Assembly: GCA_947474705.1 (NCBI GenBank)
Contig: CANJJS010000004.1
Location: forward strand, 57,295 to 121,294
DNA from: Acetobacteraceae bacterium
Lineage (GTDB): Bacteria > Pseudomonadota > Alphaproteobacteria > Acetobacterales > Acetobacteraceae
Reading direction: 5' to 3'
Length of the DNA: 64,000 nucleotides
The notes under the pieces were generated by a model, which saw only the letters and a list, made by a program, of their open reading frames with translations, was not told the origin of the DNA and did not search any database. A program made the translations under genes and the position numbers. Positions 61,294 through 64,000 of this stretch are shown one piece after another (within the stretch, counting starts at the first letter, position 1; each line of letters begins with the position of its first letter).

Positions 61294-61506
61294 GCGCGCT
61301 CTATAGCGTGAAGGAGGCGACGCGTCATGACCCGGCTTCCCGGCGGCCAATCGAATTCGTCCGGGCAATCTCGTTTCGCGAAAACCGCCCAAGGATTGGT
61401 GCTTGACGCCGCTCCGGTCAGGCCAGTACTGGCGGCATGTGTCGGGCTAACATTCGGTACGCACCAGAACCGGAACATGCCGGGCCTCGCAGGGAGCACT
61501 CACGCG

Positions 61507-62847
61507 ATGACGAAGAAGGTAACGCGCCGCCGCGCGCTGAAGACCGCGGCCGCCGCCGCCGCGCTGCCATTGGTGCATATTCGCACCGCCGGGGCGGCGG
61601 GTAAGCTCAGCCTGGCGATCTGGGACCACTGGGTGCCCAGCGGCAACGCCTCGCTGAAAAAACTGGTCGACGCCTGGGCCGAGAAGAACAAGGTCGACGT
61701 GCAGCTCGATTTCCTCACCGCCATAGGCGAGAAAATCAACATCACCATGGCGGCCGAGGCGCAGGCGAAAACCGGCCACGATATCTATGCTTTCGACATG
61801 TGGACCGTGCACGAATTCGCCGAAAAGCTGGTGCCGGTCGACGACATGATGAAGGAACTGACCGGTAAATACGGCAAGGTCAGTAAAGCGCACGAATATC
61901 TTGGCATCGCCGAGGGCGCCTGGCGCGCGATCCCGGTCGGCTGGGGCTCCGCGCCGCTGACACCCTGCGGACGCATCAGCATGCTGAAGGAATACGCCGG
62001 GATCGATGTCCAGAAATGGTACCCCGCGGGCAAATCCACGCCCGACGCGGCGAAAGAATGGACCTACGAAACCCAGCTCAAAGCCGCCGAGGCCTGCCAT
62101 AAAGCCGGCTTCGCCTTCGCGCTTGGCTGCGGCTCCGGCAGCACCGACGCCCGTCAGACCTGGGGTGCGACCTTCGGCGCGTTCGGCGCCGACCTGATCG
62201 ACGCCAAAGGCAATATCACCGTCGATACCGATAACGTCCGCCAGGCGATGGATTACTGCAAACGCCTCGTCCCCTTCCTGCCGGCCGATACCGTCAGCTA
62301 CGACGACGCCTCCAACAACCGCGCCCTCATCTCCGGCAAAAGCGCCATGATCTGGAACCCGCCCTCCGCCTGGGCCGTCGCCTCCCGCGACGCGCCGAAA
62401 ATCGCGGCCGATTGCTGGACCTTCTCCAACCCGCGCGGACCCAAGGGACGCCTGGTGCCGATGCGCCCTTACTACTGGGGCATCTGGAACTTCTCCAAAG
62501 CGACCGGCGCGGCGAAAGACCTGCTGATGACGCTGTCGCAGCGGGAAGCGGTGGAAGGCATGGCGGAAGCCGTCGCGGGATACGACATTCCGGCGTATTC
62601 GTCGTTCAACGACTTCAAGATCTGGGAAACCGTCGGTCCGCCCGCGGGCACGATCTACAATTACCCCGTCCGCCCCTGGCACGACGCGGAATACTACATC
62701 ACGGGGTCCTCGGGCCCGGCCGAGATCGCCGTGCAGATGTGGAACCGTAGCGTCATCCCCGGCATGGTCAGCCGCCTCGTCTCCGGGCAGTCCATCAAGC
62801 AGGCCATGGACTGGGCCAAGGGCGAACTGGAAGGCTTCACCCGCTGA
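61507..62847 (+). CDS. Tat-exported extracellular solute-binding protein (ABC, family 1)
   Basis: 446 residues. A twin-arginine-type signal (TRRRALKTAAAAAALPLVH) leads to a sugar-type solute-binding protein: LSLAIWDHWVPSGNASLKKL at the first lobe, then FALGCGSGSTDARQTWGATF and DDASNNRALISGKSAMIWN, and a C-terminal lobe ending SGQSIKQAMDWAKGELEGF. It would capture a sugar or sugar derivative in the periplasm for an ABC importer. No permease or ATPase gene is adjacent. GGGAG precedes the ATG at 61507 by 13 bases. Divergent from the WbpM-type gene. Confidence 0.88.
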   Translation: MTKKVTRRRALKTAAAAAALPLVHIRTAGAAGKLSLAIWDHWVPSGNASLKKLVDAWAEKNKVDVQLDFLTAIGEKINITMAAEAQAKTGHDIYAFDMWTVHEFAEKLVPVDDMMKELTGKYGKVSKAHEYLGIAEGAWRAIPVGWGSAPLTPCGRISMLKEYAGIDVQKWYPAGKSTPDAAKEWTYETQLKAAEACHKAGFAFALGCGSGSTDARQTWGATFGAFGADLIDAKGNITVDTDNVRQAMDYCKRLVPFLPADTVSYDDASNNRALISGKSAMIWNPPSAWAVASRDAPKIAADCWTFSNPRGPKGRLVPMRPYYWGIWNFSKATGAAKDLLMTLSQREAVEGMAEAVAGYDIPAYSSFNDFKIWETVGPPAGTIYNYPVRPWHDAEYYITGSSGPAEIAVQMWNRSVIPGMVSRLVSGQSIKQAMDWAKGELEGFTR

Positions 62848-62852
62848 TCGCG

Positions 62853-62882
62853 CGCCCCCTCCGGCACGCGCCGGAGGGGGCG
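62853..62882 (+). terminator. 13-pair GC hairpin after the solute-binding protein gene
   Basis: CGCCCCCTCCGGC (62853-62865) and GCCGGAGGGGGCG (62870-62882) form a perfect stem with an ACGC loop, 5 bases after the stop codon. No T-run follows. Probable terminator or mRNA 3' stabiliser. Confidence 0.65.
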
Positions 62883-62943
62883 GGCCACCTGGATCGATTC
62901 CCGACTCTTCCCAGCCGCCAACGGCTGACGTAGACCGGCCATC

Positions 62944-63999
62944 ATGACATACGCCGCTCTCCTGCGCCATCTCGCGCTGGGGCTGGGCCTCGCGTTGCTG
63001 TCCGCGATCGTGGTCCGCGCGATGATCTCGCTCCGCGTCATGGACACACCCGAAGCCCGCAAAGCCCATATCCGGCCCACTCCGAAAGGCGGCGGCGTGG
63101 GCATCGTGGTGGCGTTCCTGGTCGGCAGCCTGCTGCTTTACTGGTTCGCGGAATTCGCGCGCATCGCCGACGAGTATTTCCTTGGCGTGATCGCGGCCTC
63201 CGCGGCGATCGCGGCGGTGGCGTTCCTGGACGATCTGTACGATTGGCCCTTCACGGTGAAACTGGGCGTGCAGGCGGCGGCGGCGCTGGTCGCGGTATGT
63301 ACCGGAATCTACGTTCATAATTACAGCCTGCCGTTTCTGGGCCCGATCTATGTCGGGTGGATCGGCGTGCCGATGACTCTGATCTGGCTGCTGTTCACCA
63401 CCAACGCGATGAATTTCATCGACGGGCTGAATGGTCTGGCCAGCGGCGTGACGCTGATCGCCTGCGGCTTCCTGGCCTTTATCGCGGCGGGCAGCGGCGG
63501 ACCCTTCTGTTACGCCGCCTGCGGGCTGCTGGGGGCGGGCCTGCTGGGGTTTCTTCCCTTCAACTTCCCCCGCGCCCGGATTTTCATGGGCGATGTCGGC
63601 AGCCAGTTCTGCGGCTTCATGATCGCGGTACTGGGCGTCGTCGCCAGCCGGTTCGAAGGCGTCGCCATGTCCTTCCTGCTGGTGCCGACCCTGCTGTCCG
63701 GCGTGCTGTTCGATGTCGGCTTCACCCTGGTCCGGCGCGGCCTGGCCGGCGAGACACTGACCCAGCCCCACCGGGGGCATCTGTATCAGATCGCGCAGCG
63801 TTCCGGCGTTCCGGCCGTCTCGGTCACCCTGATCCATTGGGGCTTCGCCGTGTTCGGCGGCGTGGTCAGCCTCGCGTTCCTTCGCACCCCGCCGGAATGG
63901 CGGGTGGCGGTCCCCTTCGCGACCCTGCTGCCGCAGGCGATCTGGCTGGCCGTCGTCGTCCGGCTGGCGCGGCGGGCCGGTCTGGGCCGCTGGGGATAA
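62944..63999 (+). CDS. WbpL/WecA-type polyprenyl-phosphate phosphoglycosyltransferase (GT4/MraY superfamily)
   Basis: 351 residues with about ten helices. It transfers a HexNAc-1-phosphate from UDP to undecaprenyl phosphate, the first membrane step in O-antigen or capsule synthesis. HIRPTPKGGGVGIVVAFLV and AVAFLDDLYDWPFTVKLG (Asp pair), NAMNFIDGLNGLASGV and RIFMGDVGSQFCGF match the family. The stop codon is at 63997-63999, so the gene is complete at the right edge. With the WbpM-type enzyme it forms a typical starting pair, here split by the solute-binding protein gene. Confidence 0.92.
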   Translation: MTYAALLRHLALGLGLALLSAIVVRAMISLRVMDTPEARKAHIRPTPKGGGVGIVVAFLVGSLLLYWFAEFARIADEYFLGVIAASAAIAAVAFLDDLYDWPFTVKLGVQAAAALVAVCTGIYVHNYSLPFLGPIYVGWIGVPMTLIWLLFTTNAMNFIDGLNGLASGVTLIACGFLAFIAAGSGGPFCYAACGLLGAGLLGFLPFNFPRARIFMGDVGSQFCGFMIAVLGVVASRFEGVAMSFLLVPTLLSGVLFDVGFTLVRRGLAGETLTQPHRGHLYQIAQRSGVPAVSVTLIHWGFAVFGGVVSLAFLRTPPEWRVAVPFATLLPQAIWLAVVVRLARRAGLGRWG

Positions 64000-64000
64000 C

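Noticed and set aside
61447..63837. A 796-codon minus-strand frame over the solute-binding and WbpL-type genes
   Set aside because: A shadow frame, antisense to two strong family matches and without a ribosome site.

Overview
The window is GC-rich DNA (roughly two thirds G+C by eye) from an alphaproteobacterial chromosome, most likely Rhodospirillales and Acetobacteraceae-like. This is an inference from codon use, from the rsmB / rpe / heparinase / purH neighbourhood, from a metal-dependent KdsA, from a DUF299 dikinase regulator and from the tRNA-Met sequence; no database search was run. About 65 protein genes, one tRNA, one truncated gene copy and several palindromic or tandem repeats can be supported. 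Start codons were re-chosen from Shine-Dalgarno sequences and family N-termini, because many of the longest open frames run backwards through intergenic DNA.

Layout. 1-8.2 kb: housekeeping and envelope genes (dikinase regulator cut by the left edge, GT9 glycosyltransferase, ammonium channel, UbiH-type hydroxylase, membrane acyltransferase, degenerate receiver protein, inorganic pyrophosphatase, two small proteins of unclear role). 8.3-17.3 kb: an oxidative catabolic block with two VOC proteins, two acyl-CoA dehydrogenases, an HSL-type esterase, three luciferase-like flavin oxidoreductases and an SDR; PlsC, a DHA2 exporter and rsmB follow on the same strand. 20.7-28.4 kb: a PEP-CTERM serine protease, rpe, a heparinase-like protein, a GT4 glycosyltransferase, a second PEP-CTERM protein, a lipocalin-like protein and purH, then tRNA-Met(CAT). 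28.6-35.4 kb: an EamA transporter and a second catabolic block (fourth luciferase-like enzyme, Rieske ferredoxin, two tandem amidohydrolases, a double ferredoxin-like barrel protein, a lipocalin-like protein). 35.5-39.2 kb: M17 aminopeptidase, a MarR regulator with a clear promoter/operator, a tiny lipoprotein and the NAD(P)HX repair enzyme.

39.2-42.7 kb is the most irregular stretch. An intact UxaA/GarD-type dehydratase is followed by a lower-GC methyltransferase, then by a truncated second copy of the first 72 codons of the dehydratase, then by a MNT/HEPN toxin-antitoxin-like pair. 42.8-50.2 kb: HpaI-type aldolase, DegT aminotransferase, MmcQ/YjbR protein and kdsA, a secreted CHAP protein, a GT87-like membrane protein, and the overlapping yggT-yggU-folD operon. 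50.4-64 kb: MFS transporter, PLP decarboxylase, a methyltransferase with regulatory domain paired with a 2-hydroxyacid dehydrogenase, and an envelope polysaccharide region (beta-helix protein, GT4, GT-C-like membrane protein, WbpM/PglF-type epimerase, orphan Tat-exported solute-binding protein, WbpL/WecA-type phosphoglycosyltransferase).

Two themes run through the window. The first is a scattered oxidative catabolism gene set (LLM, VOC, ACAD, Rieske, amidohydrolase) whose substrate cannot be read from sequence. The second is surface glycan synthesis (KDO, amino-sugar and undecaprenyl-linked steps, PEP-CTERM proteins). Several convergent gene pairs end in hairpins built partly from their own stop codons.
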